A stretch of DNA of 50,582 nucleotides from JAOABP01 sp964590395. GTDB taxonomy: Bacteria > Hydrothermota > Tepidihabitantia > Tepidihabitantales > Tepidihabitantaceae. The DNA lies in contig CAZPVT010000010.1 of assembly GCA_964590395.1 (NCBI GenBank), forward strand, positions 1-50,582, in the 5' to 3' direction. The notes below the pieces were generated by a model. It worked only from the letters and a program-made list of their open reading frames with translations. It was not told the DNA's origin and did not search any database. The position numbers and the translations under genes are program-made. Positions 34,000-41,937 of this stretch are shown piece by piece; positions within the stretch are counted from its first letter, which is position 1; the number at the start of each line of letters is the position of its first letter.

Positions 34000-34030
34000 T
34001 TATATAAAAAGTTGGTTACCGTTGCTAATT

Positions 34031-34735
34031 ATGGCGAAAGAGAAACCGAAGGTAATTGCGACCAGTAGTGGTCCGGTGGAACGTATCTGGGTGAAAACCC
34101 ATGTGCTAAACAAGGGTGATGAGTTAATTGAGGTCGTGAGACACTATGCCGGTTCGTTGCTGCAACCAGGTGATGTGCTGACGATCGCGGAAAGTCCAGT
34201 TGCTGTGGTGCAGGGTCGGGCAATTCCCATCAGTGAGATCAAACCTGGTTTCTGGGCGAGTCTACTTTGGCGTTTTGTCAAGAAGGTGCCCTACGGAATC
34301 GGCTTACGTTCACCCTGGTCAATGCAGTGTGCAATTGATGAGGTCGGGCTTAAGCGGATTCTGCGTGCGGCGGTGGCAGGGTTCTGGGGAAAATTATTGG
34401 GCCGAAGTGGTGATTTTTACCGGGTTGCGGGAAAGCAGGTGGCGATGATTGATGCGGCACATACTTCGGGAGTAAAAGAGTTTTACGAATGCGTGATTCT
34501 GGGTCCCAAGGATCCGGATGGTGTTGCCCGAGAGTTGTCCCAGGCGCTGGGCTGTTCGGTGGCGGTAGTTGATGCTAACGACATCTTTGGTTGTAAGGTA
34601 GTTGGTGCAGCGCCAGGGGTAAATATTCCTTGGGTTGAGGAGGCGATGCGGGACAATCCCGCAGGTCAGGGTGATAACTTGACACCGATTATCATTCTCC
34701 GTCCGCATACCGGTTGTTCGCGGAATAGCGATTAG
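34031..34735 (+). CDS. Coenzyme F420:L-glutamate ligase-like protein
   Basis: 234 residues from the ATG at 34031. The sequence follows the CofE/FbiB N-domain family: VERIWVKTHVLNKGDELIEV, LQPGDVLTIAESPVAVVQGR, and near the C-terminus VVDANDIFGCKVVGAAPGV. CofE adds glutamate to F420-0 in archaea and actinobacteria. No other F420 gene is in the window, and homologues exist in bacteria not known to make F420, so the substrate may be another gamma-glutamyl acceptor. It lies between dciA and a PpiD-like chaperone with its own promoter and no clear Shine-Dalgarno sequence. Confidence 0.72.
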   Translation: MAKEKPKVIATSSGPVERIWVKTHVLNKGDELIEVVRHYAGSLLQPGDVLTIAESPVAVVQGRAIPISEIKPGFWASLLWRFVKKVPYGIGLRSPWSMQCAIDEVGLKRILRAAVAGFWGKLLGRSGDFYRVAGKQVAMIDAAHTSGVKEFYECVILGPKDPDGVARELSQALGCSVAVVDANDIFGCKVVGAAPGVNIPWVEEAMRDNPAGQGDNLTPIIILRPHTGCSRNSD

Positions 34736-34775
34736 AGATTATCTTTTACTATTACAGACCACGGTTACAGTTGAA

Positions 34776-34804
34776 TTGACTTTAGGGTTAATTTTAGATA
34801 TACT
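34776..34804 (+). promoter_or_regulatory. Promoter of the PpiD-like gene
   Basis: TTGACT (34776-34781), a 17-base spacer and TATACT (34799-34804). The predicted transcript start is about 34811, two bases before the ATG. Confidence 0.75.
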
Positions 34805-34812
34805 AATTCATT

Positions 34813-36639
34813 ATGCTTAGCACATTGCGCAAGAGAGTAAAGGTCATTATGTTTATCGTTGCTGCTGCCTTCATCGCCGGTTTTCTGATGAGCGAGGTGT
34901 GGAATTTAATCAGAACCCGGAAAGGGTCTTCCCGGCAGAATATTTCACCGGGGACAGTTGGCCACATTGGCGAACATAAAATTGGTGTTGATGAGTACCG
35001 CCAGGTTAGACAGTTTATCGCCAATAAGTATCATCGGGACAGTTTGTTCCGGGAGTTGACCAATGAGGATGAGGTTAAAATTGAGCATCTTACCTGGGAT
35101 TATCTGGCGGGCGAGCTGACCTGGGCGAAGATTTTCAAGGAGACAAAACTTGAGATAACCGAGGGTGAATTACAGTGGATTGTCACCAATTTCCCTCCCC
35201 AGCAACTTTTGAATCACCCGGACCTGATGACCGATGGCAAGTTTGATACCAACAAGTACCGACAGACGTTGAGCAACCCCCAAAACCAGCCATTTTTCGC
35301 CCAATATACCCGGGACATTTATGAACAGTTGCGGATGCAGAAGTTGCAGACTTATATCGGTGGCGCATTACTGACTCCTGATAATGAAGTTAAAGAAATA
35401 CTTTCGTTGGCAAATGTTGTTGTCTCCGTCACCGGGGTTTATATCAGCGCGAATACCCTGAGTGGAGAGGAAAGGAATTATGAACCTACTGAATCTGAGG
35501 TGCGTGCTTTTTATCAGCAACACCGGGGCGATTATATTGCCAAGGAAGAGGCGCGGGAATTACAGTGGGTGCATTTTCCGTTGATGATTACCCTCCAGGA
35601 TTCCCAGTTTGCCCAGATGCAGATAGAAGATGCCTATCGGCGGCTGGTGGCAGCGGGCCCGGTTAGTTTAAATGACAGTTTTGAATTGGTGTCGCTGTCG
35701 CTCAGCGATTATGAACCGGATACGGTTTCAATACCTTGCCTCAAGGGGCAAAACTTACCGGTGGTTGATTCTGCGGTCCGGCGACTCAGACCCGGTCAGT
35801 TTACGAAGCCACTTTTTACTGGAAATGGGTGGCAGATAATCTTACTTGATTCGGTTCGTAATGATACATTCTGGGTTCGTCGTATTCGGACGCGAATAAA
35901 GTCCGATGTAAACCGGGAAATGGTGATATTAGAACAGGTTCGCCAGTTTATTGAGCAGGCGAGCAACATCGGTTTTGATTCAGCGGCAGCACAAATGAAC
36001 TTAATGCTCGGACGGCCGACCGCTTTTGTTCTAAGTAAAAAGAAACTGGTCTGGCCGGTTAAAATTTATAATCCCAGCCAACTGATCAGTTGGTCAGCGA
36101 CTGCTAAAGTTGGTGAAGTGACGGATGTCCCGCTGCGTGGGCCGGCCGGTTTTTATGTTTTCAAATTCGCCAACCTTATCAGGCAAAATGAACCGGCACC
36201 GTTTGATCGGGTGAAGGCGGGAGTGAAACATCGGGTAAAGCAGGAGAAGGAAAAAATATTGTGGCGGGAGAAGGCAAAAATCGCGGCAGACCAGATTAAA
36301 GCCGGCAAGCGACTCGAAGAGTTTGCCGCGGAGAATCCAGGAGTGGAGATATTTCATGAAGAGATTAACGGAATATTTGATATTATGGCGAAGGGAAGAA
36401 GGGGACCAGAATATGTCGGTCTAGTCCTGGCGCTGGAACCCGGTCAGACGGTTGGTCCGATGGAAATCGGCTGGGGCAGTTATATCGTCCGCTGCAACGT
36501 TAAGCGACCCAAGGAAGTAGCCTCGATCACTTGGGAAAAATATGTTCAGGAAAAACATCAGCGGTTGTTTCAGGAGTTGTGGGATAAGATTACTGAACAG
36601 CCGGAGACAAGGGACTGGCGTTTTGTCAGAAGTTATTGA
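34813..36639 (+). CDS. PpiD/SurA-like membrane-anchored peptidyl-prolyl isomerase
   Basis: 608 residues. An N-terminal membrane anchor (LRKRVKVIMFIVAAAFIAGF) is followed by a SurA-N-like helical chaperone domain (about 60-215: VGHIGEHKIGVDEYRQV, ITEGELQWIVTNFPPQQ, YIGGALLTPDNEVKEIL) and parvulin-like regions (about 225-350 and 395-560; YIAKEEARELQWVHFPL, VPLRGPAGFYVFKFANL). The layout is that of PpiD, a periplasmic chaperone helping outer-membrane and secreted proteins leave the Sec translocon. The parvulin parts lack an obvious active-site pattern, so it may act as a chaperone only. Monocistronic before the tRNA cluster; no Shine-Dalgarno sequence. Confidence 0.85.
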   Translation: MLSTLRKRVKVIMFIVAAAFIAGFLMSEVWNLIRTRKGSSRQNISPGTVGHIGEHKIGVDEYRQVRQFIANKYHRDSLFRELTNEDEVKIEHLTWDYLAGELTWAKIFKETKLEITEGELQWIVTNFPPQQLLNHPDLMTDGKFDTNKYRQTLSNPQNQPFFAQYTRDIYEQLRMQKLQTYIGGALLTPDNEVKEILSLANVVVSVTGVYISANTLSGEERNYEPTESEVRAFYQQHRGDYIAKEEARELQWVHFPLMITLQDSQFAQMQIEDAYRRLVAAGPVSLNDSFELVSLSLSDYEPDTVSIPCLKGQNLPVVDSAVRRLRPGQFTKPLFTGNGWQIILLDSVRNDTFWVRRIRTRIKSDVNREMVILEQVRQFIEQASNIGFDSAAAQMNLMLGRPTAFVLSKKKLVWPVKIYNPSQLISWSATAKVGEVTDVPLRGPAGFYVFKFANLIRQNEPAPFDRVKAGVKHRVKQEKEKILWREKAKIAADQIKAGKRLEEFAAENPGVEIFHEEINGIFDIMAKGRRGPEYVGLVLALEPGQTVGPMEIGWGSYIVRCNVKRPKEVASITWEKYVQEKHQRLFQELWDKITEQPETRDWRFVRSY

Positions 36640-36665
36640 CAACCCTTGGGTTTGATGGTTATATT
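36636..36665 (+). promoter_or_regulatory. Promoter of the tRNA cluster
   Basis: TTGACA (36636-36641), overlapping the stop codon region of the PpiD-like gene, an 18-base spacer and TATATT (36660-36665). It probably drives all five tRNAs as one transcript. Confidence 0.65.
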
Positions 36666-36690
36666 TTTATAACGCGGCGATGGTTAATCC

Positions 36691-36763
36691 GGCCCCATCG
36701 TCTAGCGGTTTAGGACATCACTCTTTCAAGGTGAAGGCACCGGTTCGACTCCGGTTGGGGCCA
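36691..36763 (+). tRNA. tRNA-Glu (TTC)
   Basis: Acceptor GGCCCCA/TGGGGCC, anticodon loop CTTTCAA (anticodon TTC), T arm ACCGG-TTCGACT-CCGGT, discriminator A. CCA is not encoded. Confidence 0.96.
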
Positions 36764-36766
36764 GAT

Positions 36767-36839
36767 GCGGGAGTAGCTCAGCTGGTAGAGCATCACCTTG
36801 CCAAGGTGGGGGTCGCGGGTTCAAATCCCGTCTCCCGCT
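36767..36839 (+). tRNA. tRNA-Gly (GCC)
   Basis: Acceptor GCGGGAG/CTCCCGC, anticodon arm CACCT-TGCC region with anticodon GCC, T loop TTCAAAT, discriminator T as usual for tRNA-Gly. CCA is not encoded. Confidence 0.96.
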
Positions 36840-36861
36840 TTTAAACCTTGACGACTGTGCT

Positions 36862-36933
36862 GGCGGCATAGCCAAGCAGTAAGGCAGCGGTCTGCAAAAC
36901 CGCAATTCCGGGGTGCAAATCCCCGTGCCGCCT
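36862..36933 (+). tRNA. tRNA-Cys (GCA)
   Basis: Acceptor GGCGGCA/TGCCGCC, anticodon arm GCGGT-CTGCAAA-ACCGC (anticodon GCA), discriminator T as expected for tRNA-Cys. The T loop reads TGCAAAT instead of TTCAAAT, so position 55 is G, and the D loop reads AAGCAGTAA, so position 18 is A instead of G. CCA is not encoded. Confidence 0.95.
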
Positions 36934-36961
36934 TGTCAGTGTCAACAGAGATTAGACTGGT

Positions 36962-37047
36962 GCCGGGGTGGCGGAATGGGCAGACGCAAGGGACTTAAAA
37001 TCCCTTGACCCGTTAGGGTCGTGCCGGTTCAACTCCGGCCTCCGGCA
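36962..37047 (+). tRNA. tRNA-Leu (TAA)
   Basis: Class II tRNA with a long variable arm. Acceptor GCCGGGG/CTCCGGC (one G-T pair), anticodon loop CTTAAAA (anticodon TAA), discriminator A. CCA is not encoded. Confidence 0.95.
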
Positions 37048-37066
37048 AAGTAATGATAAATTTATC

Positions 37067-37139
37067 GGGCCGTTAGCTCAGTTGGTAGAGCACCTGGTTT
37101 TTAACCCGGTGGCCGCAGGTTCGAGTCCTGCACGGCCCA
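37067..37139 (+). tRNA. tRNA-Lys (TTT)
   Basis: Acceptor GGGCCGT/ACGGCCC, anticodon loop TTTTTAA (anticodon TTT), T arm GCAGG-TTCGAGT-CCTGC, discriminator A. The anticodon stem CCTGG/CCCGG has one T-C mismatch at position 29-41. CCA is not encoded. Confidence 0.94.
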
Positions 37140-37159
37140 TTCTTTGTTAACGAGAATTG

Positions 37160-38797
37160 TCATTGATGGCCAGCAATAAATGCAAACGGGGTTTGGAGTT
37201 CCGTACGGCGGTATTCCGGAAGCAGTATCGGTGAAACCCGGGTCTTTGCAACCTTTGCCTTTTTTAGTTCTTCAATAAAAGGTCTTAAATGTTTAAACCC
37301 ACCGCCTGGCATTTTTATTTTCTTTGACTTTTCGGCAGCGGATTTACCCGCTCTCCTGCCAAAAACTAATATATCCAAAAGTGAGTTGCCCATCAGCCGG
37401 TTACGGCCGTGAATACCTCCCGCCACTTCCCCGACAGCATAAAGGTTTTTAACCTGAGTTTCACCCCACTGATTGATGAGAATCCCGCCATTCTGATAGT
37501 GCTGGGTTGGGTAGGTGAGAATCGGCTCTTTGTCCATATAGATGCCGAAACGGGCAAACTGGTGATACATTGCCGGCAGGTTCTTTTTTACCGCCCCTTC
37601 CCCCTTTAAGATTTCAATCAGCGGGGTGTCCAGCCAGACACCAACCCTGCCGGTGGGTGTAACTACTCCGTTTTTCCTTTCGGCGCATTCGCGGATAATC
37701 GCGGAGGCAGTAATGTCTCGGCTTTCCAGTTCATAGATAAACCGGTTGCCGTGGATATTGACCAGATGCGCACCCAGACCCCGAACCTTTTCGGTAATCA
37801 ACTGGCCAACAATCTGCTCCGGATAGGCAACACCGGTCGGGTGGTACTGAATGGTGTCCATAAATACCAGTTTTGCCCCAGCTCGGTAGCCCAGTACCAG
37901 ACCATCCGCGGTTGCGCCGTAGTGGTTGGTGCAGGGAAAGCCCTGGATGTGCAATCTGCCACAGCCACCGGTTGCGAGAATCACCGTTTTTGCCCGGACC
38001 GTGAACAGTTCATTAGTATCCAGATTAACAAATGCCGCACCAGCACACCCACCATGCTCATCGGTCAAAAGTTCCACTGCGGCGCAGAATTCTAAAACCG
38101 GAATGTGTCGATTCCTAAACTCATCCCGCAGTGTCCGCATAATCTCGGCACCGGTGTAATCGCGGCAGGCATGCATCCGCTTTCGTGAGGTGCCACCGCC
38201 ATGGATTGTGATCATCGTGCCATCTGGCTGTTTGTCGAACATCACTCCCAGCTCTTCCAACCAGGCGATGATGCTCGGGGCATCGGTTACCAGTGCGCGC
38301 GCCAGTTCCGGAATGTTTTTAAAGTGACCGCCTCCCACGACATCCAGATAGTGTCTTTCTGGAGAGTCGTTCTCTTTGTCTGCCGCCTGAATTCCGCCCT
38401 GTGCCATCATCGTATTGGCATCCCCAAGGCGAAGTTTTGTGGCAAGCAGGACTGAGGCGCCGTTTTCCTGTGCGGTCAGCGCTGCAGCAACTCCGGCACC
38501 GCCACCGCCGATCACTAACACGTCGACTGTATATTTCGGATTTCCGGTATCAAATCGCTTTGAGTCTATTAGTGGCCAGGCTTCCAGCAGATCGGCAATC
38601 TCATGCGGAGTCCGCTCACCTTTGTTCGGCCCAATCTGAATTGCCCGCATACTGGTTTCAATGTAATCCGGATGAGAGGATTTTAGCAATGCTTTTTTTG
38701 CCGCCGCATCCAGTAAAGGAATTTTGCCCTGTTTGATACGTTCCTGACGGGTGGCTTCCAGTTTTCTAATTGACTCCTGCATTGATTCTGGATACAT
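37160..38797 (-). CDS. Fumarate reductase-type flavoprotein subunit
   Basis: 545 residues. An FAD-binding fold starts near residue 95 (VLVIGGGGAGVAAALTAQE). Substrate-site and FAD motifs follow: TMMAQGGIQAA, TIHGGGTSRKRMHACRDYT, ILATGGCGRL and MDTIQYHPTG. The C-terminal YAVGEVAGGIHGRNRLMGNS is the second FAD motif. It belongs to the succinate dehydrogenase / fumarate reductase / aspartate oxidase group; pairing with an iron-sulfur subunit and with fumarase supports fumarate reduction or succinate oxidation. The N-terminal 90 residues are an extra leader not found in SdhA. It is the last gene of the operon. No membrane anchor gene is present, so the enzyme is probably soluble. Confidence 0.86.
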   Translation of the reverse strand: MYPESMQESIRKLEATRQERIKQGKIPLLDAAAKKALLKSSHPDYIETSMRAIQIGPNKGERTPHEIADLLEAWPLIDSKRFDTGNPKYTVDVLVIGGGGAGVAAALTAQENGASVLLATKLRLGDANTMMAQGGIQAADKENDSPERHYLDVVGGGHFKNIPELARALVTDAPSIIAWLEELGVMFDKQPDGTMITIHGGGTSRKRMHACRDYTGAEIMRTLRDEFRNRHIPVLEFCAAVELLTDEHGGCAGAAFVNLDTNELFTVRAKTVILATGGCGRLHIQGFPCTNHYGATADGLVLGYRAGAKLVFMDTIQYHPTGVAYPEQIVGQLITEKVRGLGAHLVNIHGNRFIYELESRDITASAIIRECAERKNGVVTPTGRVGVWLDTPLIEILKGEGAVKKNLPAMYHQFARFGIYMDKEPILTYPTQHYQNGGILINQWGETQVKNLYAVGEVAGGIHGRNRLMGNSLLDILVFGRRAGKSAAEKSKKIKMPGGGFKHLRPFIEELKKAKVAKTRVSPILLPEYRRTELQTPFAFIAGHQ

Positions 38798-38805
38798 CTC
38801 ATCTC

Positions 38806-39534
38806 CTATTCCGGTTCAATATCCCGTTCTTCGTAATAGAGACGGGAAAGTTCTTCTTCGTTCAGCTGGGTGAGACGGTCAAACCCTGGTTCAAATCTGC
38901 CCGCGTTAATTTCAGCGAGCCTTTTTGCGAGATGCCCGGCTTTCGGTGCAATTTTTGCTCCGTATAACCGGCGTGCCAAAAGTGCCACATTGTAGTGGAC
39001 TATCTCTGCTGGACAGCGAGTGGCACAGAGTCCACACATTATGCAATCAAATGACATATCCGCCGCCTTAGCGATGTCACCCCGGATCGCCGCCTGGATA
39101 TAACCCATTACATCAATTTCCTGCGGACAGATTTTTGTACAGGAGTTGCAGGCGATACACCTCATTATCTCTGGATAAAATCTGACCAGTACCTGGGTAT
39201 CTGGATTTAACTGGTTGACATCATAATCCTTTTTATTTGCGGGATAGAAAGGGATCTGGGTCAGATACATTCCGTCCTCAACCACAGTCTGACAGGCAAG
39301 TCCCACCTTAAGTTTGTAGGAATCCTTTGTGCGGTAAACTGTGCCGCAGGCACCACAGAAACCGCCCCGACACCCGCAGCCGCGGATAAATCGGTAGCCC
39401 GCATACTCCATCGCCTTCATTATCGTCAGTTCATTTGGTACCTGATATGCCTCCCCCATCACATAGATAGTAACAAAATTACCGTGGTTTTCCGACTGAA
39501 CCGCTGCCATTTTTTTACCGGTCTTTTTTACCAT
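38806..39534 (-). CDS. Fumarate reductase-type iron-sulfur subunit
   Basis: 242 residues. A [2Fe-2S] domain is at about 50-85 (GCGCRGGFCGACGTVY, then GLACQT). Two [4Fe-4S] motifs follow: CIACNSCTKICPQ and CIMCGLCATRCPAE. This is the SdhB/FrdB electron-transfer layout, but the [2Fe-2S] domain resembles the CoM/CoB-type and related soluble reductases more than quinone-linked SdhB. It carries electrons between an unknown donor and the flavoprotein. It overlaps the fumarase beta gene by one base and is 8 bases from the flavoprotein gene. Confidence 0.85.
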   Translation of the reverse strand: MVKKTGKKMAAVQSENHGNFVTIYVMGEAYQVPNELTIMKAMEYAGYRFIRGCGCRGGFCGACGTVYRTKDSYKLKVGLACQTVVEDGMYLTQIPFYPANKKDYDVNQLNPDTQVLVRFYPEIMRCIACNSCTKICPQEIDVMGYIQAAIRGDIAKAADMSFDCIMCGLCATRCPAEIVHYNVALLARRLYGAKIAPKAGHLAKRLAEINAGRFEPGFDRLTQLNEEELSRLYYEERDIEPE

Positions 39535-40094
39535 CAGCCCTCCTTCTTGTAGCGCCTGACACCTTCCTGGTAGAGGTCTGCACCATAGCAGTCATTAACG
39601 ACAATCAAAGGCAGGTTTTCAACCACCAGTTCCTGCACAGCCTCGGGTCCTAATTCTGAATAGGCAATTACTCGTGCGGAGCGGACCCGCTGGGCTAAAA
39701 GCGCTGCCGCACCTCCCACGGCAGCAAAATAAACCGCGCAGTGTTTTTTAATTACCTCAATTACCTCCGGGCTGCGGTTACCTTTGCCAATCATTCCTTT
39801 GAGACCGGCAGCCAGCAGTGTTGGGGTGTAAGCATCCATCCGGTATGAGGTTGTTGGACCGCAGGAGCCAATGACTTTACCCGGTTTTGCCGGACTGGGT
39901 CCGACATAGTAGATAACCGCGCCGTTAAGATTAAAAGGCAACACTTCTCCTTGCCGTAGGCTTTCAACCAACCGTTTGTGCGCCAGATCCCGGGCGGTAT
40001 AGACAGCGCCGGTTAGCTCTACTGTATCACCGGTGTGGAGAGTTTTTATCACCTGCTCGGTTAATGGGGTAGTGATGTGTTTTATTGCGCTCAT
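39534..40094 (-). CDS. Class I fumarate hydratase, beta subunit
   Basis: 186 residues. The beta subunit of two-part iron-sulfur fumarases (equivalent to the C-terminal part of E. coli FumA). Motifs are DTVELTGAVYTARDLAHKR, VGPSPAKPGKVIGSCGPTT, GLKGMIGKGNRSPEV and VNDCYGADLY near the end. With the alpha subunit it hydrates fumarate to malate; TtdB (tartrate dehydratase) is a close alternative. It abuts the alpha gene with no gap, which supports the pair. Confidence 0.88.
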   Translation of the reverse strand: MSAIKHITTPLTEQVIKTLHTGDTVELTGAVYTARDLAHKRLVESLRQGEVLPFNLNGAVIYYVGPSPAKPGKVIGSCGPTTSYRMDAYTPTLLAAGLKGMIGKGNRSPEVIEVIKKHCAVYFAAVGGAAALLAQRVRSARVIAYSELGPEAVQELVVENLPLIVVNDCYGADLYQEGVRRYKKEG

Positions 40095-40937
40095 CTATAA
40101 AATTGCACTTTTGTGTCTCTGGGCGTGGCAGTTAATATTTACCGCGCAGGGCATTGTGGCAATATGGCAGGGGAAGGCTTCGATAAATACCGCCAGCGCG
40201 GTAACTCTTCCACCAAGCCCCTGGGGACCGATACCCAGCTGGTTAATCTTTTCTAAAAGTTCCCTTTCCAGTTGAGCGTAGAGCGGGTCAGGATGAGTTG
40301 AGCCGATGCTGCGTAGCAGCGCCCTTTTTGCCAGAAGGGCGCACTTTTCAAATGTGCCACCGATGCCCACACCGACCACAACCGGTGGACAGGGGTTTGC
40401 TTGTGACCGCCATACCCGATCGACCACAAACTGCTTAATGCCTTCAATGCCGTCTGCGGCAGAAAGCATTTTCACCTCACTCATATTTTCACTGCCCCCA
40501 CCTTTTGGTTGCACAGTGATCTTCAGTTTATCTCCAGTAACGATTTCAGTGTAAATAATCGCCGGGGTATTATCGCCGGTGTTTTTTCTCCGTAACGGAT
40601 CCGCAACGATCGATTTACGGAGATAGCCCTCGGTGTAACCTTTCGCCACTCCCTGCTGGATTGCATCATACAGTTCACCGCCCTGGATTTTGACCTCTGA
40701 GCCGAGTTCCACCCAGACAACTGCCCAGCCGGTATCCTGACAGATCGGCATCAACTCCCTGCGTGCAATCTCCTGGTTTTCCAGTAACTGCTGGAGGATC
40801 TCCCTGCCGATCGGTGAGGTTTCCAGGTCAAGTCCATTTTTCAGCGCCTGGACAACATCATCATCCAGGATACAGTTTGCCTCAATGCAAAGTCGGGCAA
40901 CCGTGTCCCGGACCTGTTCAAATGGTATTGTTCTCAT
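40095..40937 (-). CDS. Class I fumarate hydratase, alpha subunit
   Basis: 280 residues, the usual length. It holds the [4Fe-4S] cluster with cysteines in PICQDTGWAVVW, NPCPPVVVGVGIGG and the late GAFPCHIATMP-like AFPCHIATMP. GTFEKCALLAKRALLR is also typical. The cluster has an open iron that binds fumarate and is oxygen-sensitive, which fits an anaerobe. It is transcribed with the MBL hydrolase upstream (no gap) and the beta subunit downstream. Confidence 0.9.
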   Translation of the reverse strand: MRTIPFEQVRDTVARLCIEANCILDDDVVQALKNGLDLETSPIGREILQQLLENQEIARRELMPICQDTGWAVVWVELGSEVKIQGGELYDAIQQGVAKGYTEGYLRKSIVADPLRRKNTGDNTPAIIYTEIVTGDKLKITVQPKGGGSENMSEVKMLSAADGIEGIKQFVVDRVWRSQANPCPPVVVGVGIGGTFEKCALLAKRALLRSIGSTHPDPLYAQLERELLEKINQLGIGPQGLGGRVTALAVFIEAFPCHIATMPCAVNINCHAQRHKSAIL

Positions 40938-41594
40938 TTAGAGGGCGTGTTCTAATATCCAGGTTTCGGTTTCCGGTGGCAGTGTTTCGGCGGTAATTTC
41001 TACCTCGGGTTTGTTTATCCGCTTAACCTTAGGTGCAAGCCGGGCAAACTCATCAACACCGGCAATCTGAAAGCCCAGTTTATAGGTCTTGAAATGCATC
41101 GGTATCACCAGTTTGGGTTTGAGTAGTTCTACCAGTTGCATCGCCTCTCGGGCATCAATGGTGAACAACCCGCCGACTGGTACCAAGAGAATATCAACCC
41201 CGGCCAATTTTTTCAGTGTTTTTTCGTCGGGAATGTGTCCCAGATCACCACAATGTACCACACGCAAACCATCAATCTCGAACAAAAAGATGGTATTTTT
41301 CCCCCGTTCTGCACCCTGGCTTGGGTCATGAAATGTTTCCACACCCCGAACTTTAGCAGTTTTAATCGTAAACTCCCCGGCCCCTTTCAATACCTCGGGT
41401 TTCCCCGGCAGTAATGAGGTGCCATTGTGGTCAGCGTGATCATGACTGACCGTGGCCACATCCGCCTTTTCGGTAATCCGATCGTAACTGACCGCACCAT
41501 CGTAGGCGCCAGGGGTATAAGGGTCGGTAATTATTTTGGTGCCGTCATCGGCGGTCAGAACGAACGCCGCATGGCCCAGCCACTTGAACTTCAT
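40938..41594 (-). CDS. UPF0173-type metallo-beta-lactamase-fold hydrolase
   Basis: 218 residues. The metal motif VSHDHADHNG, the following VVHCGDLGHIPDE and the late VIPMHFKTYKLG give the usual binuclear metal site. The start MKFKWLGHAAFVLTADDGTK is typical of UPF0173 hydrolases, whose substrate is unknown. It lies one base after rpmA and directly before fumarase. Its role in this operon is not clear. Confidence 0.85.
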   Translation of the reverse strand: MKFKWLGHAAFVLTADDGTKIITDPYTPGAYDGAVSYDRITEKADVATVSHDHADHNGTSLLPGKPEVLKGAGEFTIKTAKVRGVETFHDPSQGAERGKNTIFLFEIDGLRVVHCGDLGHIPDEKTLKKLAGVDILLVPVGGLFTIDAREAMQLVELLKPKLVIPMHFKTYKLGFQIAGVDEFARLAPKVKRINKPEVEITAETLPPETETWILEHAL

Positions 41595-41595
41595 T

Positions 41596-41862
41596 TTAAT
41601 TTTGTGAGGAAACGGGTACTACCGAAACCCGCTGTTTTTTTCGGTTTACCCATTCAAACCGAACGATGCCGTTGGTTAAGGCATAAAGGCTATCGTCACC
41701 GGCACGGGCAACATTTCTGCCCGGCAAAAACCGGGTACCGCGCTGACGGACGATTATTGAACCGGTACGCACAGTTTCGCTGGCAAATGCTTTAATACCA
41801 AGACGCTGTCCCGGACTGTTCCTGCCGTTTTTCGCTGTACCACCACCTTTTTTATGCGCCAT
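41596..41862 (-). CDS. rpmA: 50S ribosomal protein L27
   Basis: 88 residues. The start MAHKKGGGTAKNGRNSPGQRLGIK is the standard L27 sequence; the N-terminal arm reaches the peptidyl-transferase centre. Ribosome site AGGAG. L21 (rplU), its usual upstream partner, is absent from the window, so L27 has been separated and now leads a metabolic operon. Confidence 0.96.
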   Translation of the reverse strand: MAHKKGGGTAKNGRNSPGQRLGIKAFASETVRTGSIIVRQRGTRFLPGRNVARAGDDSLYALTNGIVRFEWVNRKKQRVSVVPVSSQN

Positions 41863-41909
41863 ACCTACTCCTTTTCAATAAGGTTACTTTCGAGTTGAAC
41901 AAGATAGAA

Positions 41910-41937
41910 TTATAGACCGAATTTGATAAAAGTCAAT
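41910..41937 (-). promoter_or_regulatory. Promoter of the rpmA-fumarate operon
   Basis: TTGACT (41932-41937), a 16-base spacer and a perfect TATAAT (41910-41915) on the minus strand. The leader is about 40 bases and carries the AGGAG site. Confidence 0.78.

Noticed and set aside
33971..34030. TTG start 20 codons upstream in the F420-ligase-like gene
   Set aside because: The TTG is the start of a TTGACA -35 box and the extra residues do not match the family.
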